DNA of 64,000 nt from Dipetalonema caudispina. Its lineage: Eukaryota; Nematoda; Chromadorea; Rhabditida; Onchocercidae. The notes under the pieces are model-generated. The model saw only the letters and a list, made by a program, of their open reading frames with translations. It ran no database searches and was not told the origin of the DNA. The stretch is from the NCBI GenBank assembly GCA_013365325.1, contig JABVXV010000028.1, positions 186,001-250,000 on the forward strand. Reading direction: 5' to 3'. The position numbers and the translations under genes were made by a program. Below, piece by piece: positions 1-14,811 of the stretch; position 1 is the first letter of the stretch; each line of letters begins with the position of its first letter.

Positions 1-2758
1 TATTCAACTATTTACTTAAACGTTCGAAAAAAAACATTTTTGCAGATGTGGAAAAAAAGAATTGTAGGATTTTTAACGATTTTAAAGCATCGTTTCAACC
101 ATTTGTTTCGAAAAAAAAAAAGTGAAATGCAATTGATATGTGCAAAAAGTCGTTGAAAAAATATACAAATAAGCAAAAAAAGTGAGCATGTAAACATGTT
201 AATATCCATCAATTTTTGTTACACGACTTTTGATGGATTTAATGTTTATTGCATGTGATCCTTATTGCTGTTGAAAATGCTCAAATTCATGAAAAGCCTA
301 CCATGCTTTCTAAATGCAACAAAAAATCATTTATTTAATATTCTGAAAATTAACGGTAAGAATTTATTGAATGAATAGATGAATTCTTCCCTTTCGTATT
401 ATTCCTCTATATATATTTTCAGAAATTACAATCAAAAGATATGTGTATTGATTGCATATGCAGTGAACTTCATTACTTTTCAAAAACTTCAATAAGTTGT
501 CAAGTTTCCCTCCAAACAGAAAGTCTTCGGAGTGCCAAAATATTGGAAAAACAAACAATAAATGCTGTAAAAGGATAAATTTAGCAATTCCTCTTTAAAT
601 AAGTAGAAAATGATAACATTTAGACAAGAGAGAAAAATGTTTCAACAGAAATATTATGCAAATTAAAGACTGTTTGATGTTGCATTTCGTACTGTTCGAA
701 TTTTCAATGCATTAAAAAAAGATTTTCAGAAAAGCAATTTATGATTGAAGACAAACACAAGAAAGATGAAAGAATTGGCTGTAACGGAACTCTCTTTTAC
801 GTCCAAATTTTCTAATCGGAAGGAATAGGACGTTTTAAATGACAAGAATTTTTTTAGAACTTCTATTTTAAGATTTAAAAATCAATCAAAGTCATAAATG
901 CTATACACCTTTGGGATAGACCAAGCCAAAATAATTTCAACTATTTGCTTCAATTTACTACAAAATTATTTCAATTTATTAATAATATACGGCAAGATAT
1001 CATTTCAAAATAAAATTGACAGAAACTTTATACTTTTTTCTCAAGAATCTTCTTACATTGCTATATAAAATTTTTTAAACAATGAATCCATCAATAAAAA
1101 TTATTTAATTGAAAAATCAATGATTGAAGGACATTTTATTACATGCGAGAAATGGGATGGGAAACAATCACAGATCTTCAGACAATCAATGTTACAAAAA
1201 CCTATATCACAGCTAACCATTGATCATTACGCTCCGGTCATCAAAAAAGATGACTCCACGGAGTCGCATTTGCATTGTTATCTTTTGCGGTATTACATAA
1301 AACAACTGTAATGAGCTCAATATATGCTGAAAGTCAAATTTTAAGAAACATAATTAAGGAATGTTAAGAAACTGTTGCGAAGCTTTCTCGAGTATTCGGA
1401 AAAATCTAATTGATAGATTCATTTTCGAAGAAAATTTTGAAAAAAGCAGTAAAGCATGACAAACCAAATATCCTTTATCCAAAATTTCCCTCTAGCTTCT
1501 TCAAAAAGCTCAAACTTCGACATGAATTAAGCAAAAGTGAGGGAAAATGTTACCAAAACTGAAGGAAGCTTCCGCAACAAGAACGCTAAAAGCCAGCAAA
1601 AAATTACACTAAGAAAACAACTGAGCTATGCCGATATATTTTTGTGTTAATGCAGGCTGTTGTGAATTTGCGATTCAATCAAGACATATCAAAAAAAAAC
1701 TATTATAAAATTGGAAAAGAGACGAAGTTTAAAAGTACTGAGTCTCCAAGAAATATACTCCCGAACAGAAGTGACATTTTCGGAAAATTTATCGAAACCC
1801 GTAGTCTGCATGAATACATGATATTTAGGAAGATTGGTCCTTCAGAATATCGTATCTAGGTTTTACGAGATCACGAAGTTACTTGATATATCACCAAAAA
1901 CAGATAATTTCGAGGAACAAAGAGAATTATAAACTAAACTTGACTACAAGAAGCGACATAAATCGGTATAACAAGTAGAAAGTAAGAAGGAACAAAGAAC
2001 CGACTAAGAAACCGTGAAATAAGTAATCACTAGACAAATTAGAAAAATTTTGAACTAATAAATTAGATTGGGAAGTTGAAGAGAGAAGTATTGGAAAGCA
2101 TCGGTCATATCTCTGAATAATATCAAAGTCTGCCGATTATGCCTCTATCCAATAACAAGAAATAAAATACCCAATAACAAGAAATAATAAAGTATTGACA
2201 GTGTCGGTTCAGAATATCACCATATCCCACGTGTAACTAAGCATGACTATCTTCTGTTTTCTCATTCAATTCCATAATCTTTATACTAGGGTCAGTGAAA
2301 CCTTAAAGTAAAACCAAAACGCAAAAACCTTTTAAATAACTACTTCAGATCTGAACTCAACGCATATGCTTTTGAAAAATTTGGTTCGCAAAAGATGAGA
2401 AGTGCTAGCAAAAAAAGAAAATTAAAAGACTTGTGGTTCCCCTTCATACCTACTCTGAGCTAACCCATATTCAACTATTGTGTCAGAAAAGTAATCAATA
2501 ACTAAATCTAACGACAAAAATACCTCTATTTGCATTTGCATTCTAATATTTTTGTTTCCATTGATACTCAAAATGTCTCAAAAATTGCTTTATAAATTCT
2601 AGTTCACCTTATAGAATACCAGTCACGAGCAAATTTTCGCTTCCTTAGTATTTATATCATAAAACCAGGCAATAAACAGTCAGTATTTCTGCAAAACGTA
2701 TGGAATCAATTTGGTCATAGGTGAATCGCCTATTCCTCTATAAATAAATAACAATAAA
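1..2758. other. AT-rich flank, no gene recognised
   Basis: No convincing coding exon was found on either strand. Open frames here are short, rich in F/I/K/N and lack paired splice signals. Two small structures can be seen: a six-base inverted repeat GACTCC-ac-GGAGTC near 1253, and a direct repeat of CCAATAACAAGAAATAA near 2149 and 2173. The right end must hold the 3' UTR and polyadenylation site of the diacylglycerol kinase gene, which ends at 2759 on the minus strand. Confidence 0.5.
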
Positions 2759-5700
2759 TCATAAAAAAGCATCGCCTTCATCATCATCATCGTCATTGCC
2801 ATTTGCACCTGTCGATGTTCCATCGGATACACTTTTTTCGTGTATCATTGGACCGGAATTAATATTTAGGAGTATGCACGGGTGGACCCGTGATGAAGAT
2901 GGTGAAGCTTCATTCCGAACCGGCCGAACTGCTGCATTTGTTGTCGAGGATGTTGCGTTGCGACGTGATTTTTTTGCTTTCTTCAGCATTTTAGCCTAAA
3001 CATTTAAAGCACATCTATGATATAAGCTATAAAACTTCATTTAAATCCCAGAAGAAAAATAGAATAAAAAAATGGCTAAATCCTTCATTTAGCCGAGCCT
3101 ATCCACTGCTTTCTAAATCTGAATCAGAGGCAAGAATGATTTTGAAAACCTTCAAATAACTATGCTTAAAGATCTGATTAAAGTTACGTATTCAAGAATT
3201 CGAAAATAAAGTGAATGGGCCAAAAACACTGGATCGCCTTTTATTTGGCTTATTCACTTTAGTTTTAGTAATCCGTACAGAGCTTTTTTTGGGTACTAGT
3301 GATAAAGCCTGACGTAAGATATCAAAACAAAGTGGAACACTTTACAAAATTACAACACATGATATAGTCCAACTGAGATTCTCCTAGTTATTATCAGGAA
3401 TGAAGTCTTTGATAAGGTGCAGAAATCATGAAAATGAATAGCAAATAATAAAATAACACTTATCCACGAGCGAAGGTGAATTAGTGAGAAGTAATCACGA
3501 ATTTTTTTTGATTTGTAAAAATTCAAAAGACCTTAAGAAACCTTATTTTAATCTGCAAATGACGTTTGGCAATGACAGTTATTACTAGCTTACTTCGAAG
3601 ATCAATCACGAAGAAAAATTACAGCACAAGAAATAAAAACAAACTATTTAGACTAAAACTTCACACAGTGAGATCCTTAAGCTGCTTAGATCCATAATTC
3701 ATTGCACGTAAGGAATGCTACTTGAAAAATAAATTTACTGGCAGTAGCACATCTTTCTCAGTTTTAGAAATATTGCTGCATTTCTGACATTTAAATGAAG
3801 TACATTTCGTACAAAACTGTATATTAAGAAGAATAAGGTCATGAGGATCCAATTCATGCCATGTACTTCGAAAGAATAATCTTTAAATTCCATAACTTAA
3901 ACATTTTAGAATTTGCATTGCATGAATTCTATTTCGAAGGCCATTATATTGCAAAAGTAATGAAAATATAAATATAAAAGAAAAAATGAATTCTCACTAA
4001 ATATAAAATGAAACATCATGCTGGATCCGCCACTTAGCATAAAGTGCTCCGATCGCATTCGGTCTAAATTACTCTCAGCTATTTGAAATCAAGAATTATG
4101 AAGATTTTGAAAGATAATTTCAACTTAGTGTCATTTTTATTCAAATTAATTCGAAAAATTTGGAATTTTCTGAAGATTTTCAACTTTGTTATGTATAAGC
4201 TAATTACAGAAAAGTCATTCTACAATTCTGGTAACTTAACGTCATAGACTTTTTCCGATTTCTCGGTACACAATCAAAAATAGTGTATTTGACAATCTTC
4301 GGTGTTAAATTGAAGCAGAAGACAGGATTCGTATCAAAACAATACCAATGAAGTTAGCATTAGCGATGGCAAATAGTGGCAAACAGAGTTAAATAGAATC
4401 ATATACATGAAGAGGTTGCACGATTTGGAAGATTTTATGAAGTATCTCTTTTATTTAATATTTCGTGTGCTTCGATAAATATCAGATTCTCAGCATTAAT
4501 AGCCTAATTACAATACGGTTTAAATGAACAGTTGGATAACTAATCTTGCAAGTTCCATCTGATAACCGAAGAGTCCTTAATGATCTTGATAACAATCTGC
4601 AGGTTTTACGACGAAACTGCTTATTTAACATGTCAGAATAACTTACTAAGTGGAACTGCATTTTTAATCAATTTTCCATTCTACCCAACAATTAATAGAA
4701 AACACAGTGGTAGCTCTACTCTCCCGTTCTTTATGACAAAATCAAAAATGTGTAAAATGAGTATATATGAATATCAAAACCGATCAAAGACTATGAATAT
4801 ATAATTCCACTAAACACTTTCATTCAAACAGATCAAGAGGTATTCCTAATATAACGTCAAAATTATAAGTATCAAGTTGAATCAATAAAAGCTATGATTG
4901 AAACAAAATAAAAATTTAAGAAAAAACTACAACACATGTTAAAATGATAAGCAAGACCAATAAAAGGTAAAAAAGGAGTATTCCAAACGCTTCATTTCTT
5001 GTCATCGTGTTTAAAAAACTTCTAAAAAACTCAAGTTCTACCAATGCTCAAAAAATCCAATTTTTTTTTATCCTACACAATAATATCATGACAAACAAAA
5101 ATTAAAAGAAATTCTTACTTTAAGAGCAGACTTCAGAATTGTTATAGTACCAGGGGGTTGTATGTGTGGTTCACCGTCTACTTGTACTGGCCATTCTTCA
5201 TGTGTTGTGATTCGTATCTGTAAGAAAGGATACTTTGTAGAAATATTTAAATATTGGGAAGAAATTTAAATCTCGCAGTTAATCGTCCTATTCTAAAAGA
5301 GTTGAAGATAGCAGGCATTCTTGATTCTTGAGGAAGATGGCAGTTTTGCGCGAGCGATAGGCTGTACCCCATTTACGAGATTTTCGCTGACTTGAGAAAT
5401 TCATGCAGTTTGAACTGACAACTCGAATAGAATTAGAAAGTGCGATATATGATCGTGATTAAGGAACTATTGTACCGCCGTCTGATTAAATGACAGGTAA
5501 CTCCGATAATCTTAGCCGAACAACAGAACAGTCTGTCTGAACGAGAAACTGACTCACCAGTCTCGTAACTGCGTTATTAATGATTAGTCATAATTTCAAA
5601 TCTGAACTTTCATCACCAAGATCTTTCGGATTTCAAGCAAGTGAGAATGCTTACTCTCTTTCTTACTGATTATCGTTGCGCGAATACGGTCAAAACGAAT

Positions 5701-8700
5701 ATTTCTCCAACAAAAACATTAACTTACACTTCCGCCTTGAGCGATTCTTATGCCGGCCGATAGTTTTGATTGAATGAGGCCTAGTCTAGAGACATCTGAG
5801 ATACCAACCACCTGAAAATGAGTCTGCGAAGGACAACGGCAATTTCCATTTGGAGGAGAAGATGGAAGTTAAAAATAGGTTTTTTTTAATACAAGACTTC
5901 GAATGTTATAAGTGTAAAAGAACGAAATTGTACACCAATTAAATTATTTCTTTACAACTGATTAAATTCGCAACAAGTATAAAAAGAAAATCAAATGAAG
6001 ATAAAAACTTATGAAGAATGCAAAATTAAGGAAGAAACTTACTTCAAGTAGGCCGTCGTAATGTGTCGGCTTTTGAAACTGTCCCTCTTCCTTTGCTGTT
6101 CCCCAAGGATTTGCTCCACTTCCCCAACTGGAAATTGTTTATTCTCTATGAAAACAACGAAAATCGTTCCTTTTACCACATATTAGCAATATGGACACAA
6201 CACCTTAGATATTAAAATCCAAGTTTAAAAATCGTTCTGCAGGTCGGACAGGTGCTTAAAAATCAAAACTGTTTTGTTTTTCAATGATTATAGTTCATCG
6301 GCTACGCTGTAAACACGTTGTAAACAAAAATAAAAGACAATAAACATAAGTTTAACTAAATGCCTTCTTTATTCTCTCATACTCTTTCCAACTCCAAAAA
6401 AGGAATGCAGAAAAATTAAAGCAAAGTATTGTACCTGAGCAAGTTTAACACGATGATACCTTCTATGCATGGTAATTCGATTATTTTACCATCTACTTCT
6501 AACTCGACCCGTCTCCAAAGATCTTTACATGTCCTTTCAAAGAATGCTTTTTGTAAACCAATTTTTACATATTGTGTTTTGTTGAACAAACGTGAACTGA
6601 ATTTTTCTGGATTCGCATCCCTCTGAAATAATGCTTTATACAGAAATTTTTCATACCATCACTATACCTTGTAAAATTTTTCAGATCGCGGTGAAGGCCG
6701 GGTAGTACTGAGGCAAAGAAAAATAATATTGTTGAATTTTCAATTAAACCGAGAAAGCAATAAATCATCAGCAGTCTAGTTAAAAGATTTACAGTTCTTA
6801 AACACAATCCTGAAATCTTTATTATATTCTTCATTCCCCATCACAGGCCATATGAATGTTTGTAAGCCATTTATTAACTATTCTGAACTAATGATACTAT
6901 AGCTTTCTATGAAATAAATAGTTTCAATAAAATTTAATTTGATTAAGAAATGTAAACAAGCACAATTCTAACCTTATTATGAAATTGTAAGCAGACATCC
7001 GCATCGATCCCAATTCCAAAGTAATTATTCATTATAATCATAGAAGTTTGGTCTTCAGGATTGCTCATCATTTGTTCCGAATCTGGATTGGGTTCAACAC
7101 TAGGTGCTGTTAGCGGTTGTGAACGTTCTTCCTCGTGAAAAACTACTGCCCATCTGCATCGAAATGATTATAAATTATGACCCAGCTCACTCTAAATTTT
7201 CCATAGACTAAGCTATGTACCACATATGGAAATGATGAAGAGTTGTAATAAAATGTTTCCAGTACAATACAGTACTTTCAAGCAACAGTGATCAATTAAT
7301 ATTCTTAAAATAATTTCAATACTTCAAAAAAAAATCACTACCTATCTAAGCGTACTTCCTCTGCTTCAATAACATCTCGAAGAATATCCATAGGGTTCTC
7401 TTCACCAGTATAACCACCTCCCCACCGTAAAACTCTTGCCAGATCATTACCGGTACCTAGTGGAACAATACCACATGGTGGAGAAAAACATGCAGCATCC
7501 TGAAAAAATACTTTTCAAAGCAGTAATTCCGGAAGCGTCGAGTTAAGGGTTCATAAAACCCCAATATCTAATTTTTCGTTATTAAACTTCTAGTTGTACA
7601 TCTGATTAATGAGATAATCATCTAAACAGTAACCTGTTTAGCAATATCTAAGCATTGTAAAACCCAACCAATTGTACCATCGCCACCGCAAGCCAAAATC
7701 TTATATTTTGGGACATTTCGGAAAACGTATAACCTAAAATCAAGATAATAGGATAGAATTAGATTCTATTTAAAAGGTGTATTCGTATTTTACAATGAAC
7801 AAAACGGAAGTGGAAAGACTGCTTACCCAACTAATGGACCACCTTTCAATACATCGAATACTTGGAAAGGATTCAACAATCGTCTGAATGCTTTAATCAA
7901 TTCATTACCCTGACAACCACCGCTTTTGACATTTACGAGTACCAGAAGAGGTTCACAATCCGGTGACAACATGTGGGGCTGCAAGAACTTCAAGAGGCAA
8001 TAAAGTTTATCAAACTTTCAATTTATTTTAATCGATTCTTTATTAATATGTGTACTAGCATTAGAAATGAAAACTAAAAACGGTACTGAACTGCTTTGGA
8101 TTTGCTCCATAAAGTATATAGATCGATATTACAATAAAAAATTTACTATCGGCTAACCTGCACATTAGGAAGGCAAAGTACTATTAGTTTTTTTTCTTCG
8201 TAAATCGCATTCTGGAGGCGTTGCACAGCCGATGTTGCAGCTTTTGCTGTATTAAATGTAATTACTAGTGAGCCATATTCGAAATATATTGGTCCAATAG
8301 CAGTGAAAGGCTTTTCTGGAAATTAAAACATAATTAAGATAATACAAAGCCCAGAGAATTTTGACAGGAAGAAAGTAAAATCACCTCCCACTTCTCCCCA
8401 TTTTTTCTTTTTTTTTTTTTTCAAAAATCTGCATTATTTTACGAAATCAAAGTCTTTTAAAAACCTGGTAAGGAAATATAGGATGAATCTATGTTAAACT
8501 GCAACTCGAAAATATAAAATAAACAAAAAGATATAACGCTTCACGTCCGTTGCGAAAAACAAAAAAAAAAACAAACAATATAATGTGAATAGTATATGCA
8601 TCTTCCAACTACGTAAATGATAACCTTTGGCGCCCAATAACCGTAAAAGAATTCTTTCATACTGTCTTTGAGCCAATGAGAGCGGTAAATTGCCAACAAA

Positions 8701-11700
8701 AACAGCATGATCATGTGGATCATCCTTTTCTTGTACATAAAAACGAACAACGTGATAACGTCTTAAGGAATCCTAGAATTTGGAAAAGTAAGAGAGGAAA
8801 TGAAATAAGAGAGCGAAAAAAAAAAAAAGCAAATGCTTGTATAACTATCGAACACCATTCTGCTTGAAATGAGTTCGATTTTTCTAGAAAACCTTATTAT
8901 AGCTTGTCTTCTTATCACTGCAACGATAAACCATACCAGCTCCTCCCTGTATTAAGCAGAAAATTACGCAAAAAGTGAGGAAAAATCATTCTAAACTATA
9001 CTTTTCGTAAATTTCGTACAAGCTGCAACATATTTTCTTGTGGATTTGCAGTTCTTTCAGCAACACCACGATCGAGCGAAACTTCAATTAAATTATAACG
9101 ATTAGCTGAATTTCGATCCAAGCCAAACCGATCCAGTGCTTCTGCCACTGCATCTTGAACTAGCGTTTCTTTTGTAACTAACAGCGAACAAAATGTTACT
9201 GGCACTCTAAAAAAAAAAGAAACCAATTTCACTTTATTTGATTCTATTACCTTGAAGCTTTTAGAAATGATGACTTTCTCGAAGTATGAAGAAACATGCC
9301 AATTTTAGTTTAGTCTGATAAGGTCCAGGTCATGTGCTCTTTCGATTTCATTCTGCACTTCAAAATTTCATGTAAAGGGTCCGGAAAAGTATTTCGTCGA
9401 TAAAAATAACTCAAATCACAAAAAAGTTATGGGCAAGAAGTCACCTGACAAAAATACATCTTTGCGTACAATGGTTTAATTGACAGTCTAGAAAACAGTG
9501 TCAATTAAATTAAAGAACTACAGGAAGATATGTTTTCAATATAATAAAGCATAATTATAACGAATTATTAAAATTTACCTAAGCCAACCACCATATAATT
9601 TAACAATTGCTTTTTCAGGGTCATCTTTGTAACGAAGGAAAATTTGTGCACGACGTCCTTCCGGGCATCGTATATTTCTTAGTGGCAGCGGATCTTCAAG
9701 CAAGTCTTCTTCGCCATCTGAAAAAATTTCAAATTATTCAGCATTGAAATTTATCCGAAAATTTTTGCATTCGAGAAGTAGCAAATGATTTTTGGACATA
9801 GCTATTACATAATAACCAACCCAATTCAGAACACCTCAAAGAAAATACTGGAAAAATATCCTTAATCGCTGCAAAAATTACCAAAAATACTCACTGTCAT
9901 TGAGCACTTGCGTGATATAATAACAATCAGGATTGTCACTGATATGAAACCTCCTGAGTGCCACGTCCTAATAAAAATTACATATGTGAGTCTATTTTGG
10001 GAAAACTTTTTCTAATTGACTATTACGTTTAATTTAATGCAAAACTCAAAAAAAAATCCTCCTTCCCATAGCCGTAGTGGAATGGAACATTTTTTTCCTC
10101 ACTGAGTACAACGGTATCCCACTCGTACGTTCACTTGCAATCCCTTCGGCGGAATTCTCCAAAAACGTTAGTTTCTTTTTGAAAGCTGTGTCCAAATTTC
10201 TGAATCACTTCGACAATTTATCTGATTTTAGCCTTCCAATGCTCAAGATTGATAATAAGTTAACAGCATAGAAATTTAGAAAATATCTTAACTTACTCGT
10301 ATCTGCTGAGTTGAAGCTGTTTTTGGCACGGTGGCAGTACGATATTCGTGCTTCCTGAGAGAACTATTGCCATCAAAAATACGCAAATTTTCGTAGTCCT
10401 CTTTTTCTTTTATTTCATCTGATGAACTCAATGCGAAATCTTCCGGGTACGTTTTCACTGGTGATGACGCTGAAGTTCAAAAAGTAACAAAAAAACAATA
10501 ATTATTTTTTACAAAATAGTTAAAAATTGAAAATGCTCTGCAGATAATTGAGTATACAGCTTTGTCAAAAGAAAACAGGTCTAATTACTTACTAGCAACC
10601 GAATGATCCTTTGCTACCATTACTAAATTAAACTCCACAAGAAAAATTTATTAAAAATCAAGATGAAGAGAACAAAATAGGTTTAGTAAATCCGTTGAAA
10701 AAAAAAAGGAAAAAAAAGATATACGTTGCTGATTGAAACCTTCGAGATGAGCTCCCTGAATGTTAAGCAACTGTTTCATTGGGAGTTCTGTTCTTGGAAT
10801 CGTCAGTGCATTAGGCGGCAACATAATTTTCCTCAAAGCACCAAAATCGCATTCAAGAGGCATTTGACGATAACAGATAGCATGAGCCTGAAAAGCAATA
10901 CTATATTTTTCTATAAGTAGAAAATTTTAACATCTCCAGCTCTTCTGTCTTTCCAACTTCTTACATCATGTAAAGCCTCCACCACAAACCATTTAATTCA
11001 CTCGCCTTTCACGTTGGACACTCAAAATCATTTTCTTAGAAAAGTTTTTCGGTTTCTTGAATTGCGAGCGAACTTTTTCGCTTTGAGTTCTAATGCGTTT
11101 GAAGTTATAATAGTATTCTTTCGAAATAGTGAAAGATAAAAAAGCTTTAAAGATTTAGTAAAATACAAATTGAAGTACTTCAGGACTAAAAAAAATAATG
11201 GAAGTCAAGATTCACTCTGTCTCAGAGTTTGGGTAAATACCTGACTGTGCATTCCTAAACAGTGAAAGATCACAACGTGTTACCTGACATATTTAACAAT
11301 CCAGTAAAAGCTCACCGTTGCAGAACACCAACCACACTTCATACCAGCTAAGCATTCATAAGACCAACAAGCTTTTCTGCACACAACGCACTTGGAATCG
11401 CGCGGTATATTGCCCTCCCTCATGTGATGATGTTGCACGTGCTTATTCTGAAGGAACAGAAATGATACGATTGCTTATTCCTTGAAATAAATTCGCGGGG
11501 AATTTTTCTTTTTTCTGCTTTTCTTTTTATAATGAGTATTAAGGAAAATTAAAATCTGTTCAACCCTTTCTAATTTCTTATGCTCTCTAAATTCAATTAC
11601 AATACAGACATTAAAATCTATGTGATTCTTAAAAATGAAATTTTCTTGTAACCTGTAGTGTTATTAATATATGCGTATATCCGTAAAATATCAAAGAAGC

Positions 11701-14700
11701 ATGATTAAATGCACAAATACAAGCAAATAAACTGAAAACAACTTTGGCTAAATCCTTCATAAAAAGTATTATATGCGTGCACCATCCATTATTAAACAAG
11801 TATCGGGTGGAGTAGATTACAGATTTGAAACAAAGAAAACATTTAAGAGCAAAAACTGAAGCTCTTAAATAAATAATATAAGTAGAAACAAATAATTCGC
11901 AATGATACTTTAAGGAGCGAAATTTGAAGTCTTAAACCTAAAAATCCTCAAGTAGCCAACTTCAATTTTGCAGTTACTTTGAACACTTAATAACAGCCAT
12001 ATTGAATAAACATAGATTGCAATTACTTAATTCAGAAACGCTTTTCTCTTGGAACCATTTACTACAAATGAAAATTTTGTTAGAATAATTCTTTTCAAAA
12101 ACTGTTTAAAAGTTGTTTGTATGAAAACCGAGTTCATCAAGATGTTTAAAGTTGAAAAATTTAAGGGTTATGAGTCTCGAACTGTCGTCTTGCAATAAAT
12201 TTGGCTATTTCAACAAACAAGGGAATGATTTTTTTTTCTTCAAAAAGTTTGATTCATTGAATATCTTGCAAAAAAATTCATCATTTTCTTGATTCTAGTC
12301 TGCTTGGTTGTCCCTTTTTTGATCCTGGGCTCCCGAAGGGCTTTATTTTTGTTCTTATGAAGAAATATTATTCATAGATACTGAGAAAACAGAGAGGAGG
12401 AAAGATTAAGAGTTTAAAACAGAGGATGAAAACAAACTGAATGTGCTTGCTTTGCTAAATAAGTTGCTTTCGAGTCTGAAAAGATTTATTCGGACTTCAA
12501 CTTAGCATATGACGTAAATAAACGTCACTTCATACTAACAGCTCATGGAATAACTTCTCTATTCAACGGCTCACTAGTTACTGCTCCGGTCCCCTAAGAA
12601 CTTATAAAATATTCCCATATTATTAGTGAAACTGTGATCTTTTTCATAGCATTCGGCAGTAAAAAAAAGCCAATAAGCTTTCAAAACTTTGAATTTCTCG
12701 AAACAGTTAAATATGAAGCATAAGTTTTTTATCCTTCACCCTATTCCCTCTTGTTTTCAACTGTCAAATAAAAATCCTTTTAACATTTATATATGTGAAG
12801 ACTGCATTTCAAGTTAGGAAAACAATCGATATTTCAAACTTTCTTGAATTTCTGGACTCAAAGTATTTTGTCAGACACGGGATACACATTACTAAGTCTC
12901 ATTTAGAAAAATATGCATTTAATGAATTTCATGTCTGACATTAGACAATGTCACTAAAATGTATCACTTGCTTTTAGAACTATTGACAACATGTACTGTG
13001 AATTAAAACAGTAAATCAGTAAAAAATGTGTAAGTCAGCGAAACTTTTTATTCTAATTACAGAAACAGAATCTGGATATTGTAATGAAAGATTTTTCAAG
13101 TGCAATCCCCCAAGAGAATGGTAAAGTGAGAAAAAAAAAGAACATACCTTATCCAAATTAGGTACATATGTAGCAGCTTCCTTGCAGTCACTTACTGCTA
13201 AATCGTGACAATCAACGTGCACGTAATATTCACAAACTATAAGGTAAGCAAATATTGAATGAATAAAATTTCATAGGCAGAGTATGAAAGAATGAGAAAT
13301 CATATGTTACGAGTTAGAAATGATCTATCGCAAACACAGTGAAGACCAGGAAGAACGGCTTACTAGATACTTTGTTTCTTGAACGACTTTTGATATCAAC
13401 ATAATACCATTTAATAGAATTAAATTAAAACTGGGAATGAGATCTGATGTCCCTAATTAAATATTTCCTACATGATTCCCACTTATAAAATTTTGAAAGG
13501 AGAATTTATAAATTTGTACATTAACGAAATAAGAAATAATTAATGAAGAACTCTGTTAAATTCGTTGACACTCTTGCAGATTCCTTCCTAAATAAATTCG
13601 CATTGACACTCGTGTTCAAGGGGAATTCATACATTTTCCAGAGATTGTTTAAAAACTATTAACACTTTGCAATATCATCGACAAACAACAAAATTCAAAA
13701 TTTAATTTGAACTTACCCTCACATTCAACAGCCACCGAATCATCGGTTTTTTTGCGACAAACGCAGCAAAACCTTCGTTTGATATGTGACGGTTCAGACC
13801 ATGTGTGAGCGACTGGATTCTTCAAAGAAGAGTCCAAATATTAATAAAATATGAAAAATCCGAATACAGCTTTAAAAGTTAGAAAATACGAGACCTGATG
13901 TGAGTTCCGACATTCATATTTAATTTTGTCGGAACGAAGAATCGAGTCTACGACAAATCAAATTCATGAGTTTTAAAATGACAAGTAAGCACACTGCGGT
14001 CAGAAAAGAGATAATTGGAAGCAAATCACAAAAGGACTATACCGTTAATATGCATTCGTATCAACCTATTGAAAGCATTTGAAGACTAAATTAAGGTAGC
14101 ATGTACCATTAGAAATTTGGTTAACTATTACATCTATCCAGCATAGTCGAAGGCGTAATTTATGGAGCATTAGTTACCGAACATATAATATATGGATATG
14201 TTTGTTAGAAAAACTAGCTTTATTAGGCAATATTAGTTGTTACCTTTATCAACTGCAATGCGACACCGCTGCAGAATGAAACAACCGTTCTCATACATTT
14301 GTCGTGACATATGAAATTGCAAACTAAAAGAGTTATTTTATAAATCTCTATGAATAAAATAAACCATCGTGATATAAATCATATCTAATGAACCATCATA
14401 AAAAAGACCACGCATCTCATAATTCTGGAACCAAATGTACTTAATTCCATTAACTGCGATTCCACTCGATAAATATGAATCTTTTCAAATACGTTGTATT
14501 TATTATATAAAATATGCTTAGTAAAATTTTTTGCACTCATATAATCAATCATAAAGTGAACACAAAGAATTAAAAGTCTTCCAAAAAGTTTCGCAGATTT
14601 ATAAACAATCTATTGTTTAAAAAAAACCTTGAATTCAGAACATTTATAACAAACCCTCGCAAGCATATCCTTGTGTAAGCATTCCCCATATTTTGTCACA

Positions 14701-14811
14701 ACAGTGATGACAGTATGTTGGTTTACCAAATGTTTTGCGAACGAAATAATGGCCATGATCACGGCCAACTGCTAACAGTGTTGCATCAACGTTATGTCCT
14801 TCTGTGGCCAT
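2759..14811 (-). CDS. dgk-1: Diacylglycerol kinase, theta type
   Basis: Phosphorylates diacylglycerol to phosphatidic acid, ending DAG signalling. I joined 23 exons into about 996 residues; C. elegans DGK-1 and human DGK-theta are of similar size. In order: C1 domain 1 (HYFVRKTFG.., exon 14655-14811 plus one near 14255-14320), C1 domain 2 (exons near 13727-13820 and 13148-13234), C1 domain 3 (near 11311-11443 and 10728-10880), a linker, an RA-like region (exons at about 9900-9965, 9580-9720, 9003-9208), the catalytic domain with [12 protein letters not shown] (near 7640-7730) and [10 protein letters not shown] (near 7345-7500), then the accessory domain ending in [15 protein letters not shown] (5119-5217). 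The last exon (2759-3000) encodes [12 protein letters not shown], which matches the human theta C-terminus MLRKAKQKPRR, and adds an acidic tail [14 protein letters not shown]. Start chosen: ATG at 14811 (MATEGHNVD), with an in-frame TGA upstream at 14851-14853. In C. elegans DGK-1 opposes Gq/PKC signalling at synapses. Confidence 0.93.
3001..5118 (-). other. Large intron of the diacylglycerol kinase gene
   Basis: This 2.1 kb interval separates the penultimate exon (donor AAA|gtaaga) from the last exon (acceptor tttaaatgtttag). It is the longest intron I placed in the gene; most others are 50 to 600 bases, apart from gaps of about 1.7 kb between 11448 and 13147. No embedded exon was recognised on either strand. 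The open frame on the plus strand at 4580-4804 shows no domain or splice support. Confidence 0.7.
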
